From Nocardia alba NBRC 108234 (lineage in GTDB: Bacteria > Actinomycetota > Actinomycetes > Mycobacteriales > Mycobacteriaceae), in NCBI RefSeq assembly GCF_001612665.1, contig NZ_BDAX01000019.1, positions 186,001-250,000 of the forward strand: a DNA stretch of 64,000 nucleotides, in the 5' to 3' direction. The notes beneath the pieces were generated by a model, which was not told the DNA's origin, ran no database searches, and was given only the letters and a program-made list of their open reading frames with translations. Positions 1-7,729 of the stretch are shown here, piece by piece (the first letter of the stretch is position 1; each line of letters begins with the position of its first letter). The position numbers and the translations under genes were made by a program.

Positions 1-2
1 TC

Positions 3-2225
3 TACGACCACCCGCGGCTCGGTTCGCTGGTCGAACTCCTCGACGGCAGCGCGCCGGTCGCGGCGGTCGACGCGCGCGTCGTGGCGCCGACACCGGTGCG
101 CGCGCAGATCGCGCAGGTGCTGGCGACCGTTCCGCTCACCACCCTCACCGGGTTGCAGTGGGTCACCTGGCTCACCGTCGTGTCCGGCATCGCGGACTGG
201 TCGGGTTCGCTGCCGTGGCTGCCGCGCGTGTCCTGGTGGTGGATTCTGCTGGCGTTCGTGCTGTTCATCTCGCCGATCGGCCGGATGGCGATCTGCGTGG
301 TCGGCGCCCGGGTCCTGCTCGCCGGATTGCGCCCGGGGTCCTACCCGCGCGGCTCGGCCGTGCACCTACGACTGTGGGCCGCCGTGCGCCTGTCCGAGGC
401 CAGCGGCGCCGAAAGCCTGTCCGGCGCGCCGCTGATGGTCCCGTTCGCCCGCGCACTCGGCGCCAAGATCGGCAAGGGCGTCGACCTACACAGCCTGCCC
501 CCGGTCACCGGCATGCTCGAACTCGGCGACGGCGCCAGCGTGGAACCCGAGGTCGACCTGTCCGGCTACTGGGTCGACGGCGACATCGTGCACATCGGCG
601 GCATCACCATCGGCGACGGCGCGGTGATCGGCGCCCGCTCGATCCTGTTGCCCGGCACCAAGATCGGCAAGAAGGCCGAGATCGCTCCCGGCTCCGCCGT
701 CTCGGGCAAGGTCAAGGGCGAACAGGAATGGGCCGGTTCGCCCGCCGCCAAAACCGGTAAGGCCCCGCGCCGCTGGCCCGACCACGCGCCGGAACCCGCC
801 AGGCACTGGTTGATCGTTTTCGGAATCTCGTCGATGGTGCTGGCCGCGATGCCCGTCTTCGGCCTCGCCGTCGGTGGCACGTTCATCGCCTGGTGGATCC
901 GCGAGGAGACCACCATCGGCGCCGCCGCCCTGCGCGGCTTCGCCATCCTGCCGCTGGCCACGCTGCTCAGTCTCGCGGTGTACGCCGTGGCAACGGTGGT
1001 CGCGGTACGCCTGCTCAGCATCGGTCTGCGTGAGGGCTACCACCCCGTGCGCAGCCGGACCGGCTGGCAGGTGTGGGCCACCGAACGGTTGCTCGATTCC
1101 GCCCGCACCTTCCTGTTCCCGCTCTACGCCAGCCTGCTCACCCCGGTCTGGTTGCGGCTGCTCGGCGCCAAGATCGGTAAGAACGTCGAGGCGTCGACCG
1201 TGCTGATGCTGCCCAAGTTCACTGTGATCTCCGACGGCGCGTTCCTGGCCGACGACACCATGATCGGCAGCTACGAACTCGGTGGCGGCTGGCTGCGCAT
1301 CGGCGAATCCAAGGTCGGCAAGCGCGCCTTCCTCGGTAATTCGGGGATGACCGCGCCCGGGCGCCGGGTGCCGAAGAACGGTCTGGTCGCGGTGCTCTCG
1401 GCCGCGCCGAACAAGGCCAAGGCGGGCTCGTCGTGGCTGGGCAGCCCGCCGGTGCGGCTGCGTCGCGCGACCGAATCCAGCGACACCTCACGCACCTTCG
1501 ATCCGCCGCTGCGGCTGAAACTGGCCCGGGCCTTCGTGGAGACCTGCCGGTTGATCCCGGTGATGGTGACCTTCGCGATCGGCCTCGGTGTGCTGCTCGT
1601 TCTGGCGTTGATCGCCCAGCACACCGATTATCTGGTCGCCGCTCTCGCTTCGGGCCTGGTCCTGATGGGCGCGGGCGCGCTCGCCGGCGCCATCGCGGTG
1701 GCCGCCAAGTGGTTGATCGTCGGGCGAATCCGCGCGGTGGAGTATCCGCTGTGGAGCTCGTTCGTGTGGCGCAACGAGGTCTCCGACGCCTTCGTCGAGA
1801 CCGTCGCCGCGCCCTGGTTCGCACGGGCCGCCACGGGTACTCCCGTCATGAATCTGTGGCTGCGCGGACTCGGTGCCAAGATCGGGCGCGGGGTATGGTG
1901 CGAGTCCTATTGGCTACCGGAGGCGGACCTGGTGACACTCGGTGACGGCGCGACCGTGGAACGCGGCTGCGTGGTGCAAACACACCTGTTCCACGACCGC
2001 ATCATGTCCATGGACACGGTGACGCTCGACGCGGGCGCCACCCTCGGCCCGCACTGCGTCGCCCTGCCCGCCGCACACATCGGGGCGGGTGCCACCATCG
2101 GTCCGGCTTCGCTCGTCATGCGCGGCGACGTGGTTCCGCCGTCGACTCGCTGGTGGGGCAATCCCATCTCGCACTGGACCGTTCCCGCTATGGCGCGGGA
2201 GTCGAGGCAGCGCGGTGCCTCCTGA
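3..2225 (+). CDS. Pls/PosA-type NRPS-like membrane acyltransferase, 3' part
   Basis: The frame is open to the left edge, so only the C-terminal 740 residues are visible. The first residues (YDHPRLGSLVELLDG) look like the end of a carrier-protein domain. The rest alternates membrane segments with three left-handed beta-helix (hexapeptide) acyltransferase-like blocks, each opening with a GLGAKIG- or LGAKIG-type motif, near window residues 155-250, 385-480 and 625-720. This is the architecture of epsilon-poly-lysine synthetase (Pls)-like proteins, where an adenylation and thiolation module is fused to a membrane part with tandem acyltransferase-like domains that join monomers. The adenylation domain lies outside the window, so the substrate cannot be inferred. 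The stop overlaps the start of the following M1 peptidase by one base (TGATG), suggesting translational coupling. Confidence 0.85.
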   Translation, partial: YDHPRLGSLVELLDGSAPVAAVDARVVAPTPVRAQIAQVLATVPLTTLTGLQWVTWLTVVSGIADWSGSLPWLPRVSWWWILLAFVLFISPIGRMAICVVGARVLLAGLRPGSYPRGSAVHLRLWAAVRLSEASGAESLSGAPLMVPFARALGAKIGKGVDLHSLPPVTGMLELGDGASVEPEVDLSGYWVDGDIVHIGGITIGDGAVIGARSILLPGTKIGKKAEIAPGSAVSGKVKGEQEWAGSPAAKTGKAPRRWPDHAPEPARHWLIVFGISSMVLAAMPVFGLAVGGTFIAWWIREETTIGAAALRGFAILPLATLLSLAVYAVATVVAVRLLSIGLREGYHPVRSRTGWQVWATERLLDSARTFLFPLYASLLTPVWLRLLGAKIGKNVEASTVLMLPKFTVISDGAFLADDTMIGSYELGGGWLRIGESKVGKRAFLGNSGMTAPGRRVPKNGLVAVLSAAPNKAKAGSSWLGSPPVRLRRATESSDTSRTFDPPLRLKLARAFVETCRLIPVMVTFAIGLGVLLVLALIAQHTDYLVAALASGLVLMGAGALAGAIAVAAKWLIVGRIRAVEYPLWSSFVWRNEVSDAFVETVAAPWFARAATGTPVMNLWLRGLGAKIGRGVWCESYWLPEADLVTLGDGATVERGCVVQTHLFHDRIMSMDTVTLDAGATLGPHCVALPAAHIGAGATIGPASLVMRGDVVPPSTRWWGNPISHWTVPAMARESRQRGAS

Positions 2226-3580
2226 TGCGGAGCAAGTTCTACGAGGATCCCATCGACGCCTACCTACCGCAGAACGGCAATCGCGGCTACCGCGTGTCCC
2301 GATACGAGCTCGAACTCGGCTATAAGCCGGCCAGCAATCGGCTCGCCGGACGCGCGGTGATCATCGCGGTCACCACGACGGCGCGGCCCTGGTTCACCCT
2401 CGATATGTCGCAGGCGCTGATGGTGTCGAAGGTGCTCGTCAACGGGTCGAAGGCGGTGAAGTTCGTCCACCAGCAGGGCAAACTGGCGCTCACACCGCAG
2501 CAGAAGATCCCCGCCGGTGGCGTTCTCGAGATCACCGTCCTCTACTCGGGCACCCCCAAGCCGGTGCGCGGGCAGTGGGGCGAGGTCGGGTGGGAAGAGC
2601 TCACCGAGGGGGCGCTGGTCGCGAGCCAGCCCAACGGCGCCGCCTCCTGGTTTCCGTGCGACGACCATCCGAGTTCCAAAGCGTCCTACCGGATTTCGAT
2701 CACCACCGACAGCCCGTTCTACGCCTTGGCGAACGGCACTCTGGTCAGCAAACAGGCCAAGGCCAGCCAGACCACCTGGGTGTACGAGATGGCCGAGCCG
2801 ATGGCGAGCTATCTGGCGACGATCCAGATCGGCAACTACCGCCGCTACCGGGTCGGGGCCGTCGGCGAACCGGTACCGATGCACGCCGTGGTCCCCCCGC
2901 GCCTGCGGGTGACCTTCGACCACGACTTCGCGCGACAGCCGCAGATGATGGCGCTGTTCACCGAGAAGTTCGGGCCGTACCCGTTCGACGACTACACCGT
3001 GGTCGTCACCGATGACGAACTCGACATCCCGATCGAGGCGCAGGGCCTGTCGATCTTCGGCGCCAACCATTGCGACGGCAAGCGCGGCTCGGAACGTCTT
3101 GTCGCACACGAACTCGCGCATCAGTGGTTCGGCAACAGCCTGACGCTGAAACGATGGCAGGACATCTGGCTGCACGAGGGCTTCGCCTGCTACGCGGAAT
3201 GGATCTGGTCGGAAGCGGCCGGTGGGCCGACCGCCGACCAACTGGCTCGGGCCGCGCGCGCGAATCTGGCGCGTCAGCCCCAGGACATCGTCATCGGCGA
3301 TCCCGGACCCAAGGACATGTTCGACGACCGGGTCTACAAGCGTGGAGCGCTCACACTGCACGCACTACGACTGGAGCTACGCGACCACCTGTTCTTCGAA
3401 TTGATCAGGGAGTGGACCGCGCGGTACCGGCATTCCTCTGTGACCACGGAGGAATTCGTCGACCTGGCCGGTCACTACAGTGTGGCGCCGCTACGCGGGT
3501 TGTTCGCGATCTGGCTCGGGACCAAGCCGCTGCCGCAATTACCGCCGCTGGGCGGGCAGGCGCATCAGAACACCAGGTAG
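2225..3580 (+). CDS. M1 family zinc metallopeptidase
   Basis: A 451-residue gluzincin aminopeptidase-like protein. HELAH at about residues 295-299 followed after 18 residues by Glu318 gives the M1 zinc site (HExxH-X18-E). The upstream exopeptidase motif (GAMEN in classical M1 enzymes) reads IPIEA, so the Glu is kept but the Asn is not. The protein is about half the length of aminopeptidase N and lacks the C-terminal ERAP-like domain. The ATG at 2225 overlaps the preceding stop; an in-frame GTG at 2153 would lie inside the upstream gene and is less likely. No signal peptide is seen, so it is probably cytoplasmic. The 3' end overlaps the convergent 61-codon gene by 16 bases. Coupling to the Pls-like gene suggests a role in processing or turnover of its product, which is inference. 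Confidence 0.88.
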   Translation: MRSKFYEDPIDAYLPQNGNRGYRVSRYELELGYKPASNRLAGRAVIIAVTTTARPWFTLDMSQALMVSKVLVNGSKAVKFVHQQGKLALTPQQKIPAGGVLEITVLYSGTPKPVRGQWGEVGWEELTEGALVASQPNGAASWFPCDDHPSSKASYRISITTDSPFYALANGTLVSKQAKASQTTWVYEMAEPMASYLATIQIGNYRRYRVGAVGEPVPMHAVVPPRLRVTFDHDFARQPQMMALFTEKFGPYPFDDYTVVVTDDELDIPIEAQGLSIFGANHCDGKRGSERLVAHELAHQWFGNSLTLKRWQDIWLHEGFACYAEWIWSEAAGGPTADQLARAARANLARQPQDIVIGDPGPKDMFDDRVYKRGALTLHALRLELRDHLFFELIREWTARYRHSSVTTEEFVDLAGHYSVAPLRGLFAIWLGTKPLPQLPPLGGQAHQNTR

Positions 3581-3750
3581 CGCTGGGCCAATTCCTCGAT
3601 GAGCGGATCGTCGGCCTGCACCAGTTCGAGGGCTTCGAGGTCGTCGGCCACCGAGATGATCCTGGCGTCGTCCTGCTCGGGGTCGGGTCCGTCCTCGGTG
3701 AGCTGGCGCTGCAATTTCTGCCGGACTCGGTCTTTCAGTGAATCGCCCAT
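3565..3750 (-). CDS. conserved small acidic protein, 61 aa
   Basis: A short protein starting MGDSLKDRVRQKLQ with a basic N-terminal helix followed by a strongly acidic middle (DGPDPEQDDAR) and a helical C-terminus ending RYLVF. No domain is recognised and there is no membrane segment. The start is the ATG at 3750; a longer frame continues upstream but reads through the neighbouring gene. The 3' end overlaps the stop region of the convergent M1 peptidase gene by 16 bases. Codon third positions are mostly G or C, as in neighbouring genes. It may be cotranscribed with the DUF2752 gene upstream. Confidence 0.6.
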   Translation of the reverse strand: MGDSLKDRVRQKLQRQLTEDGPDPEQDDARIISVADDLEALELVQADDPLIEELAQRYLVF

Positions 3751-3788
3751 AGTTCCAGGGTGCCCGGTAATCGGTCGGAGAACCAGCG

Positions 3789-4253
3789 TCAGACGGGGGT
3801 GAGCCACGTTCCCCATGGCGTGTTGCGGAGCACGGTATAGAAGGCGAGCAGGCCGAAGAAGGACCACACCGTCACCGCCCGCAGACTCGGCAGGCGCCAT
3901 CGTTGTCCGCGGCGCGCGCGCAGGATCCAGTCGATGACGAAGACCGCGAAAGCGACCGTAAGCGGCAGGGCCAGCAGATTGCTGTGCAGCGAGTCGACGA
4001 TGTTGCCATCGGTGAGATTGTGCATCGCGCGCATGCCGCCGCACCCCGGGCAGTACACCCCGAACAGCGCGGACACCGGGCACAGCCCGTACGAACCCTC
4101 GACGTGCGGGTCACGGAAATGCAGTACGGCCATGGTGCCGATGCCGAGACCGGCGGCGATCAGTGGCGGGGCCATCCGCTGCCAGGTCGAGCGCGCGGCG
4201 GTCCGGTTCGGGTCCGCGCCGGAAAACTCGGCCGTGACGTGCGTTTTGTCCAC
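3789..4253 (-). CDS. DUF2752 membrane protein
   Basis: A 154-residue membrane protein with the DUF2752 signature: a Cys-Pro pair near CPVSALFGVYCPGCGGMRA followed by a hydrophobic helix, with three predicted membrane segments in total. The CPGCG cysteine cluster suggests metal or redox chemistry at the membrane, but the function of the family is not established. The chosen start is the GTG at 4253 (VDKTHVTAEFSG); longer in-frame starts exist but read into sequence resembling the divergent promoter region. The next gene downstream is the 61-residue acidic protein. Confidence 0.75.
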   Translation of the reverse strand: MDKTHVTAEFSGADPNRTAARSTWQRMAPPLIAAGLGIGTMAVLHFRDPHVEGSYGLCPVSALFGVYCPGCGGMRAMHNLTDGNIVDSLHSNLLALPLTVAFAVFVIDWILRARRGQRWRLPSLRAVTVWSFFGLLAFYTVLRNTPWGTWLTPV

Positions 4254-4467
4254 TCCACTACGGTAGCGGCGGCCGCCCGTCGCCGCCAGCGCGACCGTTA
4301 CCCGATAGCGGCCTTCCGATGTAATTTTTCGCTGATTTCGGGCGATTTCACAATGCCGCCATGCTCGGCGACCCACTTCGCAACAAGTGGGACACTGCGA
4401 CCCGCTAACACTAGCTAGCACCCCGGCTTGCACGGTACGGTGGCCTACGACACAAAGGAGTGCCGAC
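4254..4467. other. divergent intergenic region
   Basis: This 214-base gap separates the DUF2752 gene (minus) from the alpha/beta hydrolase gene (plus). It is locally AT-rich around 4318-4355, as expected for promoters. A strong Shine-Dalgarno (AAAGGAG) sits just ahead of the hydrolase start. No clear palindromic operator was found. Confidence 0.4.
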
Positions 4468-5556
4468 ATGCTTGCGAAGTCGATGATGACGCTCGCGGCA
4501 GCGCGAACCATGGTCTCTCACCTCGAGACCGGAGCCCTGACCGCACAGTTCCGTGCCGGGTTGCGTACCCGCAGTTTCGCTACCGCGAAATTCAACGCCC
4601 CCACCGCCGAGCACCGGGTCGTCCCGGTGCACACCGCGGACGGCGCGCAACTGCGAGTCCACGTCTACGGTCCCGATACCGCCCCCACCCTGGTCCTCAT
4701 CCATGGCTGGGCCTGCAGTATCGAATACTGGTACCCGCAGATCAACGCCTTCGCCGGCGAGTACCGCGTGGTCAGCTACGACCAGCGCGGCCACGGCGCC
4801 TCCACCCTCGGCACCTCCACCGTCAGCGAACACACCCTCGCCGACGACCTGTCCGCCGTTCTCGACGCGACGCTGCGTGACGACGAGTTGGCGGTCCTGG
4901 CCGGGCACAGCATGGGCGGGCTCACCATCCAGGCCTGGGCCAAGCATCATCCCGAGCAGGTTTCGCGACGCGCGTCCGCCGTGCTGCTCGCCAACACCGC
5001 CAATGCCGGGATCCGCGGCGAAACCGACATGCTGCCGCTGCTGAACAAGCAGCTCACCCTCGCGCAGTACCCGGTCACCCTGCTCGGCGCGCCGGTGCGG
5101 ATGCCCCAGCAGGTCAGCGAGTCGCTGCTGTTCTCGCCGCTGCCGATCCCCGGCGGCTGGCTCACCCAGCAGGTGCTGCGCACCCGCATCCTCACCCCCG
5201 AGGCCACCGCCGACGAGGTCGACTTCGCGATGGGCATCATCCGCTCCTGCCGTCCGACCGCGCGCGGTCGCCACGCTGCCGCGATGGCCGACATGGACCT
5301 GTCGGCGGGCACCGCCAACCTGAACGTCCCGACCACCGTGATCGCCGGCGCCAAGGACCGACTGCTCCCCCAGCGCCTCTCGCGCCCGATCGTCGACACC
5401 CTGCGCCGCACCGGCCACCTGGCCGACTTCCACGTACTGCCGCACGGTCACCTCGGCAACGTCGAAGACACCGACGCCTTCAACACCGTGCTGCACCAGA
5501 TCCTGCGCGATTCCACAAACTCTCGGGCCACCAGCGGCAACGTCGCCGCCCGCTGA
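4468..5556 (+). CDS. alpha/beta hydrolase
   Basis: A 362-residue alpha/beta-hydrolase fold protein. Visible features are the oxyanion region LIHGWACS (about residues 77-84), the nucleophile elbow GHSMGG with Ser148, and the catalytic His in a late HGHLGN motif. Substrate is unknown; esterase or lipase-like activity is likely. The start ATG at 4468 is chosen because AAAGGAG lies 8-9 bases upstream; an in-frame ATG at 4387 has no such site. The gene is transcribed alone and is followed by a strong intrinsic terminator. Confidence 0.85.
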   Translation: MLAKSMMTLAAARTMVSHLETGALTAQFRAGLRTRSFATAKFNAPTAEHRVVPVHTADGAQLRVHVYGPDTAPTLVLIHGWACSIEYWYPQINAFAGEYRVVSYDQRGHGASTLGTSTVSEHTLADDLSAVLDATLRDDELAVLAGHSMGGLTIQAWAKHHPEQVSRRASAVLLANTANAGIRGETDMLPLLNKQLTLAQYPVTLLGAPVRMPQQVSESLLFSPLPIPGGWLTQQVLRTRILTPEATADEVDFAMGIIRSCRPTARGRHAAAMADMDLSAGTANLNVPTTVIAGAKDRLLPQRLSRPIVDTLRRTGHLADFHVLPHGHLGNVEDTDAFNTVLHQILRDSTNSRATSGNVAAR

Positions 5557-5614
5557 CCCGAGCCAGTTCTCCTGGGACCGATCAACGGCGATCGGCTCAG
5601 GAGTAACCGCGAAC

Positions 5615-5643
5615 AAGGCCCCCGACCTGTCGGGGGCCTTTCT
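5615..5643 (+). terminator. intrinsic terminator after hydrolase
   Basis: AAGGCCCCCGA pairs with TCGGGGGCCTT around a three-to-four-base loop, followed by a short T-rich tract. It lies about 60 bases past the hydrolase stop. Confidence 0.85.
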
Positions 5644-6329
5644 CGTTGCCTCAGGTCGACGCGGTGAAGGACGCCGAAGCCCAAGCGGCTGCGGAGCGCG
5701 GATGGAAAGCCGAGCACTGCAACACAGAAAGACGTGGAAGAGGTAGATGGCAGCGGGTCTGCGCATAGATGACGACGATGATCGCTCGGTCTGGCAGATC
5801 GTGGTGAGCCTGGGGCCGGACGAGACTGCGCCCGATTCCGGCGACAGCGAGGGACCCCCCGATCGCACGGGCTATCGAGGAGAGTGCTCACCGCGTCCGC
5901 GGGGTGAACCACATTCCCTGCTACACCGACGGTCCATCCATCGAGATCACGGCATTCATGCAGCGGGCGTTCGGAGAGGACATCGACCCGTCGACCTACC
6001 AGCACCTCGTCGACCAGCACCGGGATCAAGTCGACTCGGCGTGACCTCGCGGCTACGGCGCGGCGAATTGACCTGGACAGCAACCAGATACCGCAACAGG
6101 TGCCCGCACGGTCAACATCGGCGCTGCCGCCGAGCACGGCCAGGCGGTGCGCCTTGATGATCGCGGCAAACCACGTACCGGTCCACTCGAACACGCACGC
6201 GGACCAGTTGAAGGCGGCGGGGCCGCCCTGTACGAGTGAGCCGCGGGTGGGTCTTCGCGCCGGTTGGCACACTGTTGAACACGGAAACAACAGAAGCCCT
6301 CCCCGGCGAACCGGAAAGGGCCTCTGAGC
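5644..6329 (+). pseudogene. decayed coding stretch next to tRNA-Thr
   Basis: A stretch of about 690 bases with no intact gene. A reading frame starts with ATG 5747 (MAAGLRIDDDDDRS, then VWQIVVSLGPDE) and looks protein-like at first, then becomes Arg-rich. Coding character seems to move to the third frame at about 5850-6044 (AIEESAHRVRGVNHIPCY, then ITAFMQRAFGEDIDPS, stop at 6042). A further protein-like segment ends GPVEGGGAALYE with its stop at 6237-6239. This is the pattern of a frameshifted remnant. I do not recognise the family. It lies on the 3' side of the tRNA-Thr gene, where tRNA-targeted elements integrate, but no repeat of the tRNA end was found. Confidence 0.35.
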
Positions 6330-6405
6330 TGGAGCCGCCTGGGGGAATCGAACCCCCGACCTTTTCATTACGAGTGAAGCGCTCTACCGACTGAGCTAAG
6401 GCGGC
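6330..6405 (-). tRNA. tRNA-Thr (CGU)
   Basis: On the minus strand the acceptor stem GCCGCCT/AGGCGGC, D-arm GCTC/GAGC, anticodon loop CTCGTAA (anticodon CGT) and T-stem GGGGG/CCCCC fold as a complete tRNA. CCA is encoded at the 3' end. The anticodon stem has a C-A mismatch at its first pair (27-43). Confidence 0.95.
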
Positions 6406-6463
6406 GTGCCAATTCGGCGACGCGAGTCTATCGCGGGAAGGGGTAGAACGCGAAAACGGGTGG

Positions 6464-7663
6464 TCAGGTGGTGCGGGCGGTGATGAGGGTGGCGACCATC
6501 GCGGCTATGGCGAAGCGGGGTTTCACGTTGAGGTCGAGGGCTTCGCGGCAGGCCAGGACGGCGTCGATGCTGCGCAGGAGTCCTTCGGGGCGGACACTCG
6601 TGGCGAGGTCGGTGATCTCGTCGGTCATGTCGGGGTGGGTGAGGGTGATGGGGACGCCGCGGCCTGCGAAGCGCATTGCCAGGGCGTCTCGGTACATGCC
6701 GGCGATGTCGATGAGGGCGCGGTCGAGTGCGTCGCGGCCGGTGCGGGTGGCGCGGGACTTCTGACGGCGTTCGAGGTCTTTGAGGACGCCTGCCGAACCG
6801 CGGGTGGCGGAGGCGGACCCCTTTCCGGTGCCGCCCGCGCCGAGGGCGGTGGCGAGTTCTTCGCGTTCGCGGTCGTCGCGGTCGGCGCTCATCAGTTTCG
6901 CTTCGTCGTCCGCGGACTTCACCAATTCGTCGGCGGCCAGATAGGCGGCACCGGGACGCTCGGTGGCGGTGACCAGGGCCAGGGCGCGCTTACGTCGTTG
7001 GCGGGCGTCTTCGTCGGTAGCGAGCCTGCGGGCCCGGCCGACGTGGCCGCCGCTCACCGAAGCCGCCCAGTCGGCGGTTTTCTCGTCTAGCTGGTCGCGC
7101 TCGCGCAGCACCTGGGCGATAGCGGGAACAGTCGGCGTCACGAGGTGGACGTGCCTGCACCGCGAGCGCAGGGTGACGGAGATGTCCTCGGGGTCGACGG
7201 TGGGGGCGCACAGCAGGAAAACGGTGCGGTCCGGTGGTTCCTCGACCACCTTGAGCAGGGCGTTAGCGGCACCTTCGGTGAGACGGTCGGCGTCCTCGAC
7301 GACCACGACCTGCCAGCGACCGGTACTCGGGCGACGAGCCGCGATCTGCACGATCGCCCGCATCTCCTTGGTGCTGATGCTCAGGCCCTCGGGAATGATG
7401 CGCCGCACGTCACCGTGGGTGCCTGCCATCGTGGTGGTGCAGGCATGGCACTGCCCGCACCCGACGGTATCGGGATCGGTGCACTGCAGCGCCGCCGCGA
7501 AACACAGCGCCGCGACCGACCTTCCCGAACCCGGCGGCCCGGTGAACAGCCACGAGTGCGTCATCGCGCCGGTGACCGCGCCCGCCCGCGCCGCTGTCGC
7601 GGCAGCGGCCAGCTCGCTCTCGACCACATCCTGGCCGACCAGTCGATCGAAGACACCTGCCAC
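6464..7663 (-). CDS. holB: DNA polymerase III subunit delta' (clamp loader)
   Basis: A 399-residue AAA+ clamp-loader subunit that helps load the beta sliding clamp onto primed DNA. It begins VFDRLVGQDVVESEL as in DnaX/HolB relatives. The P-loop region is GPPGSGRS (residues 42-49), with Arg in place of the P-loop Lys, consistent with the non-hydrolysing delta' subunit. A zinc module with CGQCHAC lies at about 60-78. An Ala/Gly/Ser-rich linker lies near residues 275-295. The start is the GTG at 7663. It corresponds in position to M. tuberculosis Rv3644c. Only 66 bases separate it from topA upstream, so the two may be cotranscribed. Confidence 0.93.
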   Translation of the reverse strand: MAGVFDRLVGQDVVESELAAAATAARAGAVTGAMTHSWLFTGPPGSGRSVAALCFAAALQCTDPDTVGCGQCHACTTTMAGTHGDVRRIIPEGLSISTKEMRAIVQIAARRPSTGRWQVVVVEDADRLTEGAANALLKVVEEPPDRTVFLLCAPTVDPEDISVTLRSRCRHVHLVTPTVPAIAQVLRERDQLDEKTADWAASVSGGHVGRARRLATDEDARQRRKRALALVTATERPGAAYLAADELVKSADDEAKLMSADRDDREREELATALGAGGTGKGSASATRGSAGVLKDLERRQKSRATRTGRDALDRALIDIAGMYRDALAMRFAGRGVPITLTHPDMTDEITDLATSVRPEGLLRSIDAVLACREALDLNVKPRFAIAAMVATLITARTT

Positions 7664-7729
7664 GGGCTACACCCTAACCGCGCGGTCCGACAGGTTTCGC
7701 CGAGACCGGGCGGGCGCGCAAGCGGGGGA

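Noticed and set aside
5619-5628. A 10-base match (CCCCCGACCT) between the hydrolase terminator and the tRNA-Thr end, as a possible att repeat
   Set aside because: Too short and part of a terminator stem; no integrase or larger repeat supports it.
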